NCBI GenBank assembly: GCA_958298945.1 | Contig: OY282609.1 | Span: forward strand, 9,468,326-9,532,325 | Length of the DNA stretch: 64,000 nt | DNA from: Atherix ibis | Lineage: Eukaryota > Arthropoda > Insecta > Diptera > Athericidae | Reading direction: 5' to 3' | Program-made: the position numbers and the translations under genes | Shown here: in pieces, positions 10,640 to 21,059 of the stretch | Position numbering within the stretch: position 1 is the stretch's first letter | Layout of the letters: each line of letters opens with the position of its first letter | The notes under the pieces: generated by a model | The model's input: the letters and a program-made list of their open reading frames with translations, nothing else | What the model was told of the DNA's origin: nothing | Databases searched by the model: none

Positions 10640-11835
10640 GTAAGTATTTTGTTTACAAAAAATAAAAATCATAGCAAAATAGACTCCGTTTTCAATGGAA
10701 CCATTCCCCAAACAGTGATTTTCCTACTAACTAAGTCGAAGTCATCATTCTGGCTTAGGAAGTTCAGAGTTTGAAAATGTGTCTTTTTTCGAATAGTTTC
10801 TGCTACGAATACTAATTCTAGAAGATTAATTCCATATTAATTCAATTTAGAATGAGTTTTAGTAAATTTTCAAGACTTTTTTTTTATTCCTATAAACATT
10901 AAGTCTACAGTTAAAAATTTATTTTTCGCTTCCAAATATAAATTATGGTTCACTGGTGGTTTTTTTTTTGTTACTACTTTTTATATAGAATTTTATAGAT
11001 TTTTTTTCTTAATACAACCTCATTATTTTTTTAAAAATAAAAACTGGAATATTTCGAAAATATCTGCTAATTTTAGTAATTTTTAGAAAGAACAAAAAAA
11101 AAAATTACTGAAAATCTTTGAACTTTAATTTACTTTGAAAAATTGTATCTTTGCTAGTGTTAATATGATAATTTTTATTGTGAAGCTGGGAGGCTTGAAA
11201 TGTCTCATTTTTATAGTAATTTTTTTAAAAAAATTTATTAAAATCCATACAAAAAATTTGTAAAAAAAATTTCTCATATTTCTCAAATATTTTTATTTAG
11301 TACTACAAATTATTAATTTTATTTCATTTTTTCTTTTATTTACACAGAAATAAATGTCTTTGGATATACATATATGTGATGGATGAATAATAGTTGCGAA
11401 AATAAGGTAAGTTTTAAGGAATAAGAATGATGTAAATATTTTTTACAAAATTTTATTATAATTTTTTTAAAAGCAAATACGAAAAAAGGAAGATTACTTT
11501 TTTGTCGAAAGTTTAAAAAAATTACAGGTAACCCTAGTACAATACGGCAACCTACAACACGGTTTCACGTAAAGATTAGAACGCAATTCTGATGACAATT
11601 TGACAATCGCATCGTTCGAATTTAATAAAATCGCGGAAACCCTCGCATAACAAAAAAAAATTTAAATTACTAACAAGTGCGGATCTCCCTGAATCAGAAA
11701 TGCTATTTCGGGGGTTGCTAGTACACAAGCTGTAATTATATTGATATCAATTTATGCACAGAAAATAAAATAAAATTTGGGTATTAGTATGGAGCTTGTG
11801 TTCCAAGTGCTAAGAAAGGGGGATTGAATAAAAAT
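10640..11835. other. AT-rich gap, possible intron
   Basis: No coding sequence recognised. At 11348-11406 there is a good acceptor (CTTTTATTTACACAG) and a consensus donor (AAG then GTAAGT) around 59 nt. All three frames contain stops, so if transcribed it would be a non-coding, poison or terminal exon. The rest is A/T runs. Confidence 0.4.
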
Positions 11836-12445
11836 AGTTAGTTTGTCGGAAAAGTAACGACAGATGGCGTTGGATATACTAGAGTCAATTCCATCTAGGT
11901 TATTTAATAGTTGGTAGTGTGGGCTTTATTTATAAAATAAAATTGATTTAATATGTTATTTTTTACGGATTTTACAACATGTCGGAAATGGAAAATCAAA
12001 CTTTTCATTTTCACCACATTTGATTGTTTTACTTCCGTAAAGAAAAGAATGTGCGTCAAGCTTGTGGAAAGTTGCGTAAAGCTAACGGTCCACGGACTAG
12101 AAGAAAACCCGTGGTTAATAACGACAAAATAAAGGCATTAATTTTGTCAAACCACCGTTACATGACAGGAGATATTGTAAAAAATATTTAAAAACTATTA
12201 TTCAATCTTTCACGACCACCTGATGGAGCTTGGGATACATAAGGGTTCTTCATGTACTCAAAGAATTTCATTTGACGGCATGCATAAACATCAGCAATGC
12301 GCTTATTAAATATAAGGAAAACGATCCTTTTAAAAGCAATTGATAACTGGTAATAAGAAAAGGGTCGTTTATAATAAATTTGACGTGAAAGCGGCTTGAG
12401 GGTTCGCCTCCCTCAAGGGAATCAGTGTGGTAAAATTTTAAAGGT
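11836..12445 (+). mobile_element. Mariner fragment, N-terminal and catalytic-start part
   Basis: The candidate left end, TTAGTTTGTCGGAAAAGTAA, resembles the 37-kb mariner terminus (TTGTTCGGAAAGTAATTTC). From an ATG at about 11979 the plus strand reads MSEMENQTFHFHH, then RKEKNVRQACGKLRK, VVNNDKIKALILSNHR, an ENDPF block and ITGNKKRVVYNKF. These correspond to the HTH region and first catalytic block of an Hsmar1-like mariner (ENDPFLKR and ITGDEKWVVYN in relatives). The first catalytic Asp is replaced by Asn. Stops and a central deletion are present, and the C-terminal half is missing. Confidence 0.7.
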
Positions 12446-12469
12446 GTCATTTCTTTTGGGCTTTTCCAA

Positions 12470-12880
12470 GGAACCGAACAATCAATTCAGAAATATACAG
12501 TCGGTAATTGCACAGATTGCTCGTTAATCCTATAGTAGTTATGTTCTGTACACACAAGTTTGATCAGAGCCAATATGGACTTACGATATAGAATTTTAGA
12601 TTCTTTACTAAAAATTCTAATTCTTGATTAATTTACAAAATTTTTGTCAAGAAAATGGTAGATCGGCCTTTTCCATATTCGTACCAAAGATATTCATCGG
12701 AAAGTAGATATACTTTCTGTATGTAATTTATATATTGCTCGTTATAAAAAGTTTCATTCTAAATTATTCTATCTCTTCAATTTTTCCATTAAAAACTCTT
12801 CTTTTAAAGCTTTTTTATATGCATTTGTCGATACTTGGAGAGTTATTATCAACAGGATCCCTTAAAATGGTAAAATATCT
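12470..12880 (+). mobile_element. Jockey-clade LINE, C-terminal fragment
   Basis: The plus strand retains QYGLTI (the WTYGL-type block) and, at about 12730-12800, LYIARYKKFHSKLF followed by YLFNFSIKNSSFKAF. The latter is the RYKKFHSR block near the Jockey ORF2 C-terminus. The region between is deleted. The final RLKRxWxRDL motif is not clear. Confidence 0.6.
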
Positions 12881-12935
12881 CAAAGCAGGAGCGACGATGC
12901 AGCACAACACTTTTTTATATTTCGCTCCTTTTCAA

Positions 12936-13048
12936 AGGAGGACTGAATGATCAAATAACAAGTGAAATAGCAAATAACATCATTAGTAAACACTAAATAA
13001 TAGTGTTATTTGCTATTTGACTTGTTATTTGATAATTGAGTCCTCCTA
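12936..13048. mobile_element. Palindromic MITE-like element, 113 bp
   Basis: Two arms of about 44 bp form an imperfect inverted repeat: AGGAGGACTGAATGATCAAA on the left and, read inward from the right, AGGAGGACTCAATTATCAAA. Both continue as TAACAAGT and an AATAGCAAATAACA block, with a loop of roughly 25 bp. Such a fold-back structure is typical of small non-autonomous DNA elements. No convincing target duplication was found and no related autonomous element is present here. Confidence 0.7.
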
Positions 13049-13094
13049 ACTTCTCTAGAAAAAGTTTATCATAGACGGATGAGTCAATCAATAC

Positions 13095-13136
13095 CTGTCC
13101 AGGGATGCAAACGCTTTTAGCTCCGTTTTCAGCCAT
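13095..13136 (-). CDS. Candidate host first coding exon (Csl4-like N-terminus)
   Basis: On the minus strand an ATG in good context (GGAAACCATGGCT) opens MAENGAKSVCIPGQ, exactly 14 codons, ending at a plausible donor (GACAG then GTATTG). Just upstream is a pyrimidine-rich acceptor ending TCATCCAG at about 13147. CIPG followed by Q or E is the start motif of exosome subunit Csl4/EXOSC1 as I recall it, an RNA-exosome cap protein. Read without splicing, the frame continues to a stop at 12993-12995, running into the palindromic MITE. No second Csl4 exon was found at lower coordinates. Short and speculative. Confidence 0.3.
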
Positions 13137-13334
13137 GGTTTCCAGTCTGGATGAGGGAAGAAGATTTGGAAAGGCAGATCAATGACTTTAACTTATCGAA
13201 ATTATAACAGTCTTAAGGTTAAAATTTTATTTGAACAAAAAATTGAAAAATTGCAAGACATAAAAAATTTAAAAAATAAAACTAATTACATTTTCTATAA
13301 ATTTAAAAAAAACATGATCGGTTAAGTTAAAATA

Positions 13335-13789
13335 CGAGGTCTGTTAAAAAAGTATCGCGAATTTTGAATTTTCGCGGGTTACGTATATTCCATTTTCAAT
13401 TTTTTTTGTCACGTTATATTGGTACTTATGTCTCTCACTTATGCCGACAAGTTCGGCCATTTTGAATGTTCAGTTAATTTTTAACAGCTGCTTTGCTTGC
13501 ACGTGTTTTGGCTCGGGAACAAGAAAAAGTCACAGAGGGCCAGATCTGGGGAGTACGGTAGCTGCGGCATTATTAGTGTATTGTTTTTGGCCAGAAATGG
13601 CAACAGCCAATTTTTGCTCTTTCACAAATCCGGGCGCTTCTGGCGGATTGCTTTGCGCAACTTGCGCATATCTGACAGGTAATATTCCTTATTGACCATT
13701 CTACCCTGTGGCAAGAACTCATAATGCACGAACTCATAATAGTAACCCGCGAAAATTCAAAATTCTCTATACTTTTTGAACAGACCTAG
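13335..13789. mobile_element. Rearranged, internally deleted mariner, 455 bp
   Basis: Inverted termini (CGAGGTCTGTTAAAAAAGTA on the left; inward from the right CTAGGTCTGTTCAAAAAGTA) extend about 48 bp, with a TA on each side. The interior is homologous to the 27863-29182 mariner but rearranged. About 13410-13515 is the 5' leader in plus orientation (CACGTGTTTTGGCTCG). It then joins the transposase C-terminal part in minus orientation, where the PYSPDLA block is readable near 13540. It cannot encode transposase but could have been moved by the related enzyme. Confidence 0.85.
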
Positions 13790-13830
13790 TATTCCTCAAA
13801 AAAAATACTATTTTTACTATACAATTTATT

Positions 13831-14882
13831 AGAAATTTTCTATTTCGGTAACGTATTTTTATTGAGATTTTTTATAATAAATAAACTGCAGGAAAATATT
13901 CCAAACAGTGGAACCAGTAGAAGAGAAAAACGGAATTTTTAGTGAGGTCAGGAAAAAAAGTTGACTCGAAAACATTCACGGCGTTTTATATTTAAAGAAA
14001 AGGGGAGATTTTTAAAAAAAATTTTTGAAAATATCGTCTATTTTTTACATTGCTAAAAACTCATAAAATCATTATCTAATTTTTAAGAATTTTACCTGAA
14101 ATTGACCCAACAAAAAAGTTCTTTAACCTTTCGTACAATAAATTCTTAACCACTTGAACAGTTAGAATTCTTCCTTATAGAAGTTAATTTGTAGTCAATT
14201 GATAGTAATTTTAATAATCGCAAAGTTCAAACTAAAGTCAACATTAACTGTAAGTGATCTTATAATAAGAAGAAAAATATTAGAAGAAAAAAAATATAAA
14301 CAGTTTTTTTTTGTTGTTATTGAAATAAGACAAGCGGAAAAACTTAAGTCACGACTTTAAAAAGTAGACGGAATGGAAAAGTCTTCGTTTAAATGCCATG
14401 ATTTTCATTTGTTTACTCCTACTAATCGTTGTCTTTAAAATTACAACTGTACAAATGATAGAAATGTTAATTTTTTTCTTATTTTTACAAGAGGAACAAA
14501 GTAGAAAATATCTAACTGAGTCTAGAGTATAACAAGTACTAAGTACAACCGAACCATCCCCCGATCGAAGCAGAGCAGTCTCTCCTAATCCGTAAAGTTC
14601 ACGGAAAAGTTCATAAAAGCGCAAAAGATGCCATGACCTTTGTACAATTGTGCAAAAAATCTCTTTACGGTAAATAACTGTATAAGAAATTTTAGTTAAT
14701 TTATCAAATTATCATCATCATCACCACATTGAATTCACCTTTTTTTCTACCTGACCTTAATTTAAATTCACTAAAAATTCCGTATTTCTCTTCTGTTGGT
14801 TCGATTGGTTGGATTATTTTTCTGCAGTTTTTCTATTAGAAAAAATCTCAATAAAAAAAATGTCACCGAAATAGAAAATTTT
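13831..14882. repeat. 1.05 kb unit with about 130-bp inverted-repeat arms
   Basis: Positions 13831-13956 and 14743-14882 are imperfect reverse complements. Shared pieces include CACTAAAAATTCCG, TTTCTCTTCT, TTTTCTGCAG or TTTCCTGCAG, AAAAATCTCAATAAAAA and ACCGAAATAGAAAATTT. The roughly 790-bp interior holds an unrecognised 91-codon minus-strand frame (14349-14624, starting MRFYELFRELYGLGE). This could be a degraded DNA transposon with long terminal inverted repeats, or an inverted duplication. The left arm lies 42 bp from the mini-mariner. Confidence 0.65.
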
Positions 14883-16120
14883 AAATTACGCTTCTTGGGA
14901 TATTTTAAAAAAAAAAAAGAAATGTCCAAGAACTAGAAGAAAACATTTACAAACATAAGCCGTCACTTAGAGTAGAAATGCATAAAAGTCAATTATAACA
15001 GTTTTAACGCTAAGAAATTCCAGTTTCTTTAGAAGATCACACACTATTTGCACAATAATACTCGCAAATAATGAACAATAATTCAACAAAAAACAAATTT
15101 TCCTAAGGTTTACCATTTGTGTTAGCAGTTGGAAATTAGCATAAAAATTGTAAATCTAGATTAGTGTTGTTATGTTGTTAGATTATGTATTCAGGTCTGT
15201 TTTTAGCACCTTAGAAAAATCTCCTAAAGATCAATAGTATTGCATGTGCGGTATAATTTAACTTATGTCTTAACTAATCTTGAAAAGGTTTATTATGAAA
15301 ATAAAAAAAAAACACACACAAAAACTCAAGTGTCTAGAAAGCTGATTAGGCATTGTAAAAATCCAGGTAATCTAGGTAATATTTAAGATCAATTGCATTT
15401 TTATTGAAATTGAGGAAAAATTATTTATAAATTATTTTTTTTTTTAGTTAAAATTGAAAAGTGAAAAACATTGTTTTGAATGAGAGAAAATTTCTGTTTA
15501 ATAATAATACTTATACGCGCACATATACATAGTTGGGAATACTTCATACCTGAGAATATAACTGCTATTATACGAGTTCACGAAGAGAATGAGAATATAT
15601 GCGAAAATAATTAGCTAATAAATAAAATTGAATGGTGTTAACTTAGTTAACCTAGATTCGCATGTAACAATTTTTTTTTATTGTAATAATTATAATTTTT
15701 TTTTTTTGTAATAAAATAACACCTACTAAGTAGACAAGCAAAGAATTAATTGTAAAACAAAGTACAAAGAGTAATTATTTTTTGGATTGCCTAATCATGG
15801 GAGTATTTTTTATGTTTGAGCGAAAAGATAAGAACAGAAATGAGAGAAGAAAACCCTGAGAAAATTCGATAAATTAAAGTTGATACTTGTAGGTTAGGTC
15901 ATCTTGAAAAATTGCAATTTAACCAAAAAAAAAAATATTTTAGACCCTAAATTATTGTAAAAAGAATTAGAAGTTGATAGTTAAATCTACTGTAAAAATT
16001 CATAGTAAATTAAAAAATTATTTAAAAATAAAAAAAAAACAATATTTTGTACCTTTCAAAAATTGTGTATTTAAAAATCAGAAAAAAAATTGTGCACAAA
16101 AATTCATAATCAAATGCAAA
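14883..16120. other. AT-rich gap, no gene recognised
   Basis: A/T-rich throughout; the only open frame of 60 codons (15974-16156) is Lys/Phe-rich and runs into the start of the next repeat. No RNA gene or transposon motif seen. Confidence 0.5.
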
Positions 16121-16122
16121 TT

Positions 16123-16930
16123 TTGGTTGGTCGAAAAAGTTCGTGGCATTTTTTGAGTAAAATCGAGACGACTAAATTTGGGTGTTAAAATCGATTTACT
16201 AAAACCAAATATTCTCCATTATTATACAAAATGTTTTGTAGAGAACTTCTGCGGTTTCTAGTTGAAAAACTGAATGAAGTTGTTTTTATGGACCTCCCTT
16301 GAAGCCAATTTTGGGTTTCATTAAGATATTTCTTATAAAATTTCATATTTGTTAGTCAAAAAAGTTTGTGGAGTTTTTTGGTAAATTTTATAGCTATTAG
16401 AAAACTTCATATTGGTTAGTCGAAAAAGTTCATGGTGTTTCTTGGATAAAATACAGATGCCTAAATCTGTGTGTTCAAATCGATTTATTCAAACCAAATA
16501 TACTCTAAATGTTTGGCCATTTTTCGGGCAGATCCATGATCTCTCAGTGGAGAACTTCCGGAGTTTCTGGTGGAGAACTTCTGGGGTTTCTGGTTGATCA
16601 AGTTGTTTTTATGGACCTCTCATAAAGCCAGTGTGGGGTTCCATTAAGATATTTCTAAGAAAACTTCATATTGATTAGTCGAAAAAGTGCATGGAGTTTT
16701 TCATAAATTTTATATTTGTTAGAAAACTTCATATTGATTAGTCGAAAAAGTTCGTGGAGTTTTTCATAAATTTTATATTTGTTAGAAAACTTCATATTGA
16801 TTAGTCGAAAAAGTACGTGGAGTTTTTCGTAAATTTTATATATTTTAGAAAACTTCATATTGATTAGTCCAAAAAGTTCGTGGAGTTTTTTTGTAAATTT
16901 TATATTTATTAGAAAATACCATATTGGTTA
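16123..16930. repeat. Mariner terminal-repeat minisatellite, 63-bp period
   Basis: The mariner end TTGGTTGGTCGAAAAAGTTC and variants recur at about 16123, 16351, 16412, 16671, 16734, 16797, 16860 and 16924. The last four steps are 63, 63, 63 and 64 bp, made of a terminus-like part (ATTAGTCGAAAAAGT, GGAGTTTTT) plus a spacer (AAATTTTATATTTGTTAGAA). The earlier units are longer and include additional subterminal sequence, so whole element ends were duplicated before the short unit expanded. An array of the same sequence and period lies at 40960-41450. Confidence 0.9.
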
Positions 16931-17830
16931 GTCGAAAAAGTTTGTTGCGTTTTTTGCGTAAAATAGAGACACTTTAATTAGTGTGTTAAAAATGATTTAT
17001 TAAAACAAAATATTTTCCATTATTATTAATAAAATTTCGATTTTTTTCGGTTAGAGCCATGATTCTATCCGTAGAGAATTTCTCTGGTTTCTACTTGAAA
17101 AACTAAATTACATCTTTCTTGAAGTCAGCTTGACAGACTTTCCATAAACCCAGCTTGAGTTTATTAAACGATTTCTTCAAAGATCGGAATAAGCAGCAGT
17201 CTGAGGGTGCTATATCTGGTCTATACGGTGGATAAATGAAAACTTTCACGGATAGCTTTCTAAAGTTTTGGCGAGTCATCCTTCCTTTTGAGCAATTACG
17301 GCCGTTTTCCCTCACTCGATTTGCGTTATCTCTTTACCTTATAATATAGTGCCGAGTAAGGAGTTTCATCGAACTGTAGTAGTTCATAATGAACGATTCC
17401 CATCCCGTCCCACCATACACACAGCATAATCTTATTAGCCGTCAATCCTGGCTTTAAAATTATTTCTTATCGTTTATCTATCCTTTTCAGTGATCTTATC
17501 TAAATGATATTCTCGTATTTTTTATCGCCAGTTATGATTCTATAGAGAAATAGCTCGATTTCATTGCGCTTCAGTAGCGTATCGCCGGTGTTAAGTCTGT
17601 CCAAGTTGTTTTTTACAGGCAATTTATAAGGACTCCAAACATTGTCTTTCCTTTTGAACCCAGCATTTTGAGAATAGTTTAAAACTGTTTGATGATGAAT
17701 ATTTAACTCATAGGCTTTTTTCTGGAAAATTTCACCACTTTTTGCGGCAATTGGCTCATCTTCGACATTGAAAATTCAAGAAAGGAAGCAAGTGAACCTT
17801 TTTTCGTCCAAAAAGGCACTGACTAACAGT
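16931..17830 (-). mobile_element. Mariner with degraded transposase
   Basis: Minus strand, from about 17790 downward: FNVEDEPIAAKSG, KKAYELNIHHQTVLN, TLLKRNEIELFLYRIITGD (first catalytic Asp), PGLTANKIMLCVWWDG, GIVHYELLQFDE and PPYRPDIAPSDCCLF (third Asp; open part 17103-17315). The second Asp block is lost in a damaged stretch, and several stops and shifts occur. The 3' end of the gene leads into the terminal-repeat minisatellite at 16123-16930. Related fragments: 32221-32570, 32645-32885 and 40395-40955. Confidence 0.8.
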
Positions 17831-18246
17831 AAAAGAGGAGGGGTGGGGGTGAAGTGTCTAGTGCCCCGTGTTTACTGCAATTTCTACCTTGAGGCACCTA
17901 TTAACCAAATGACAAGTAACACGTTACTGAAAGCACTGGATCAAAAGTGAACGGTTCGCTTCGAAATATCGAGATAATATTCTGGGTAAGGAAACTGTTC
18001 ATTCTGTAGTGTTTACTCATTTTCTAACAGAATACATCCTAATCCAAAAATATCTTGTTCTGATTAGGCTTCCACCACTTTCGAGTTTATAGCTTACTCA
18101 ATATCTTTTCCAAGTCCTCTTTTATACGTCTTAAAACAAACTAACATGCTATACAGAATTTTACCATCCCTACTAACAAACAGTTTCATGGGCATAGCTC
18201 CTATTTCTAGCTCCTATTTCTAGAACCCCAAATATAATGAAACATT
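17831..18246. other. Short gap between two mariners
   Basis: Includes a G-rich stretch (AGAGGAGGGGTGGGGGTGAAG) and a direct duplication of TAGCTCCTATTTC near 18195-18222. It may hold the decayed 5' end of the preceding mariner and the missing end of the following one. No gene recognised. Confidence 0.35.
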
Positions 18247-18802
18247 TTATATCATTTTCTGTCCGAAGCGATTTGGTCTTGGGGAAGATGTTGATGGTTG
18301 GCCGGGATCAACCCACGATTTCTTGCATTTAGGATTCTCGAAATATATCCACTTTTCATCGCTTGTCACAATCCGATGCAGCAACGACTTTCTTTTTTGT
18401 CTGGCGAGCAAGATTTTGCATGTGTTTTGGCGTCGCTCCAACTGCCTATCGTTCAATTCATGCAATCCTCTCCATGGTACGCAGACGCATGGAAATGGCT
18501 GGTTGAGTAACACCCAATTGCTCCGCGAGCATTTTTTGCGATTGGGTATCGTCTTCGTCCAAAAAAGCCTGCAATTGATTGTCCTCAACCTTCCTAGGCC
18601 GATATTCACGCTTCTTGTCCCACAAGTCAAAATTGCCGTTATTGAACCGACGAAACCAATCTCGGCACGATGTTTCCGATAAAGCACTGTCATCATAGGC
18701 CTCCATAATCAGTCAAAACGATTCGGCAGCCGATTTCTTCAAATTGAAGCAGAAAAGCAAAGCTTCCTGCATATGCTCTTTTTCTGGCACAAAACTAGAC
18801 AT
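18247..18802 (-). pseudogene. Mos1-like transposase pseudogene, N-terminal two thirds
   Basis: The start ATG at 18802 gives MSSFVPEKEHMQEALLFCFN, then LKKSAAESF and an in-frame stop (18709-18711 region). The frame resumes as LIMEAYDDSALSETSCRDWF and QKMLAEQLGVTQPAISMRLR, the HTH linking the protein to its terminal repeats. Near 18460 a deletion shifts the frame; then come HELNDRQLERRQNTCKILLA, LLHRIVTSDEKWIYFENPK (first catalytic Asp) and SWVDPGQPSTSSPRPNRFG. The second and third catalytic Asp are gone. Non-functional. Confidence 0.88.
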
Positions 18803-18971
18803 GATTACCAAAGGAAAAATGTATGTTGTTGTACGAAATTGCTGACAATGCGCACTGATTAATGTTGACAGATGTCAAACTCCTAAAAAAAGTATGGCGT
18901 GCCCGTGGTAGCTTAATGCGCTCACTCACGCCATTTATGACCAATAAGCGGATTTAAGCTTATACACCTGG
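18247..18971 (-). mobile_element. Mos1-like mariner, 3'-truncated copy B
   Basis: The right end is intact: GGATTTAAGCTTATACACCTGG followed by TA at 18972-18973. The left end and C-terminal third are missing; homology stops at about 18247. Same family as copies at 1211-1991 and 51804-52450. Copy B is the only one retaining the N-terminal HTH half, so the three copies are complementary fragments. Confidence 0.85.
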
Positions 18972-21055
18972 TATAGGCAGATCTATCTTTTGTAAGACTT
19001 TGAAAATAATGTGGAAATTTAATGTTTTTTTGTTTATTTTTTTTTCAAATATAAAATTAGTTAAAAGATTAATTTCTTTACTAACAAAAATGGAAATTTT
19101 TCCTAAATTATCTAAAGTATATAAAAAAAAATTTGAAATTTATGAAAATTTCTTGAAACCATAATAATTTGATATCTGTAGAAAAATTGGAATTATTTGA
19201 AATTAAAAACAAAAGAGAAAACATTACAAAATAAAATTATATTCCTACTGAAGTAATTATGCACAAAATACTGAATTTAAAATAATCGAAAAATATTATC
19301 GCAACTATTTTTAAAGTAGTTTTTTATTAAATCTTTTACAGAGTATCTAAATCTTTCGCATAATTAAATCTCGATTACAGCAATTATTATTTGATTAATT
19401 TTCGAAATTGAAACGGACTCTAAGTAATTTGGTCTACTCCATCTTCTGTTTCCTTAATTCTTAGATGACATTAAAATAAATTAAGCGCACAAAGTCTAAT
19501 AGTACAAAAAGTTCTATACGTTTTTTTCATGTGCATCTGATGAGAAGTAAATATTCTGTCGACTCTGTAGCCATTTGGAATTCGCAGGCTATTCGGATTG
19601 GCGTTGTAGTCTTTCAGGTATTTACCTGAAGTCGCTGCCGTTAGTCTTCATTTATTAGAATTAGAATCTCAACAAAGAACTTGTCGAGAAATTATCAGAG
19701 ACAGAGCTAGTCTTAGTTAGAATCTTCGGTGTGTGGTAACGTTTACGGTGAATAAATTTAAGCTATTTTTATGATGAAATTATAACGAAACATGTCACAT
19801 GGAGGTAAGTCTATTTTTCAATGTTTGTACACCAGGAACAACTGAATACGGTAGACTTTTGAATTGAGCAAAGACAATCTAAGAGCACAAGGAGGAAAAA
19901 CGTTTTTCTTATAAGAAAACTTCTATTTAGAAGAACACAAAAAAAAAACAATTTATAAAATGAGCTTGGACAGTAATGAAGTCTTGATGCTACGGTAAAC
20001 TAAAGGTCTTTAAGAAAACTCTTCAGATTTCCCATCATCTCAATATATTGTATATTGAGAAGGGTTGGTACGGGAATAGCGCCTATCTTATAGACCTCAC
20101 CACTATATACGTTCAGTATACGTTATGTCATTTGGTAACGTTTGTCTTCGGTTATGTTAGCCGCTTTGACGTTAACAAATGAAAGAAGAAAATACAATAC
20201 AAAGTTGGCCTCTATCTCTTGTCTAACAGAAAATAATGTTTTTATGCTCGCAGGTATTATATTTTGCTTTGTTAGTTATTTTCAGATATTTCCAGTTTAT
20301 ATTAGAGACATACATAAATGTATATATGACCATATGTCGACTGAACAATAAAAAGAAAAATCGCAAAGAATCAGGTCTCAGGGCAATGTTATAACGTGAT
20401 TATGCCATCAAAACATAATCAATCCGTCTGAGAGTGTATTGTTAATGCTGAATAGTTGAATACCTTATTATGTATTCTAACGACTATTCTCTCATATGGA
20501 TGAGTATAACTGTCATTAATATGATAATATTTGTGGTTGGTTTTAGCTTTGATTTTGTATCTCTTTTAAGTAACAGTTTTGTTTGTTTAGATTCGTTGTC
20601 ATTTGGTTTACAAAACTTTTCCAAAGAATTGAACTTTTAAAAGCGGCAAATTGTACTTTGTTCTCGTACTTGCATTGATGGGACAGTCAAAATGTGGCTT
20701 TTTAGAAATTTTCTTAATTAGTCAAAATTTCAAAGAAAAATTGATGGCGAAAAGGAGAAGATATATATAGAAAGGGGTATTTTTAAATTTCCCCTAATAT
20801 GTTTATGCATCCCCGATTCTAAATCTTTTTACATATTTACCAAGTGTTCTTTAAAACCGTTTAAAATTCTTAACATTAGTAAAATGAATCGGGGATGGTG
20901 GTTCAGAGTTCTAACCTCTTCATTAAATCATATCCCCCTCATATTATGCACATACTCTTGTTCTATTTCAGAATGAAGAGCAATGACATATTCCAATAAT
21001 ATCACGGAAAATATTTAAGAAAATGAATGGCAGAAAAGTGATGACTTAAAAATTC
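18972..21055. other. Gap with a candidate host first exon near 19.7 kb
   Basis: 18974-19500 and 20350-21055 are AT-rich with nothing recognised. 19540-19806 has more mixed composition and ends in a start codon and consensus donor (separate entry). At 20230-20253 a 24-nt segment lies between an acceptor (TCTTGTCTAACAG) and a donor-like GTATTA. If joined in phase to MSHG it stays open. This is weak evidence. Confidence 0.3.
19640..19806 (+). CDS. Candidate first exon with start codon and splice donor
   Basis: A stretch of mixed composition includes ACAGAGCTAGTCTTAG and GGTGTGTGGTAACGTTTACG. It leads to an ATG in fly-like context (ATAACGAAACATG) encoding M-S-H-G, then a consensus donor (GGAG followed by GTAAGTC at 19807). 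This is the layout of a 5'UTR plus the first coding codons. The transcription start is not defined and the gene body is unidentified. Coding would begin at about 19793. Purely inferential. Confidence 0.25.
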
Positions 21056-21059
21056 CTCA

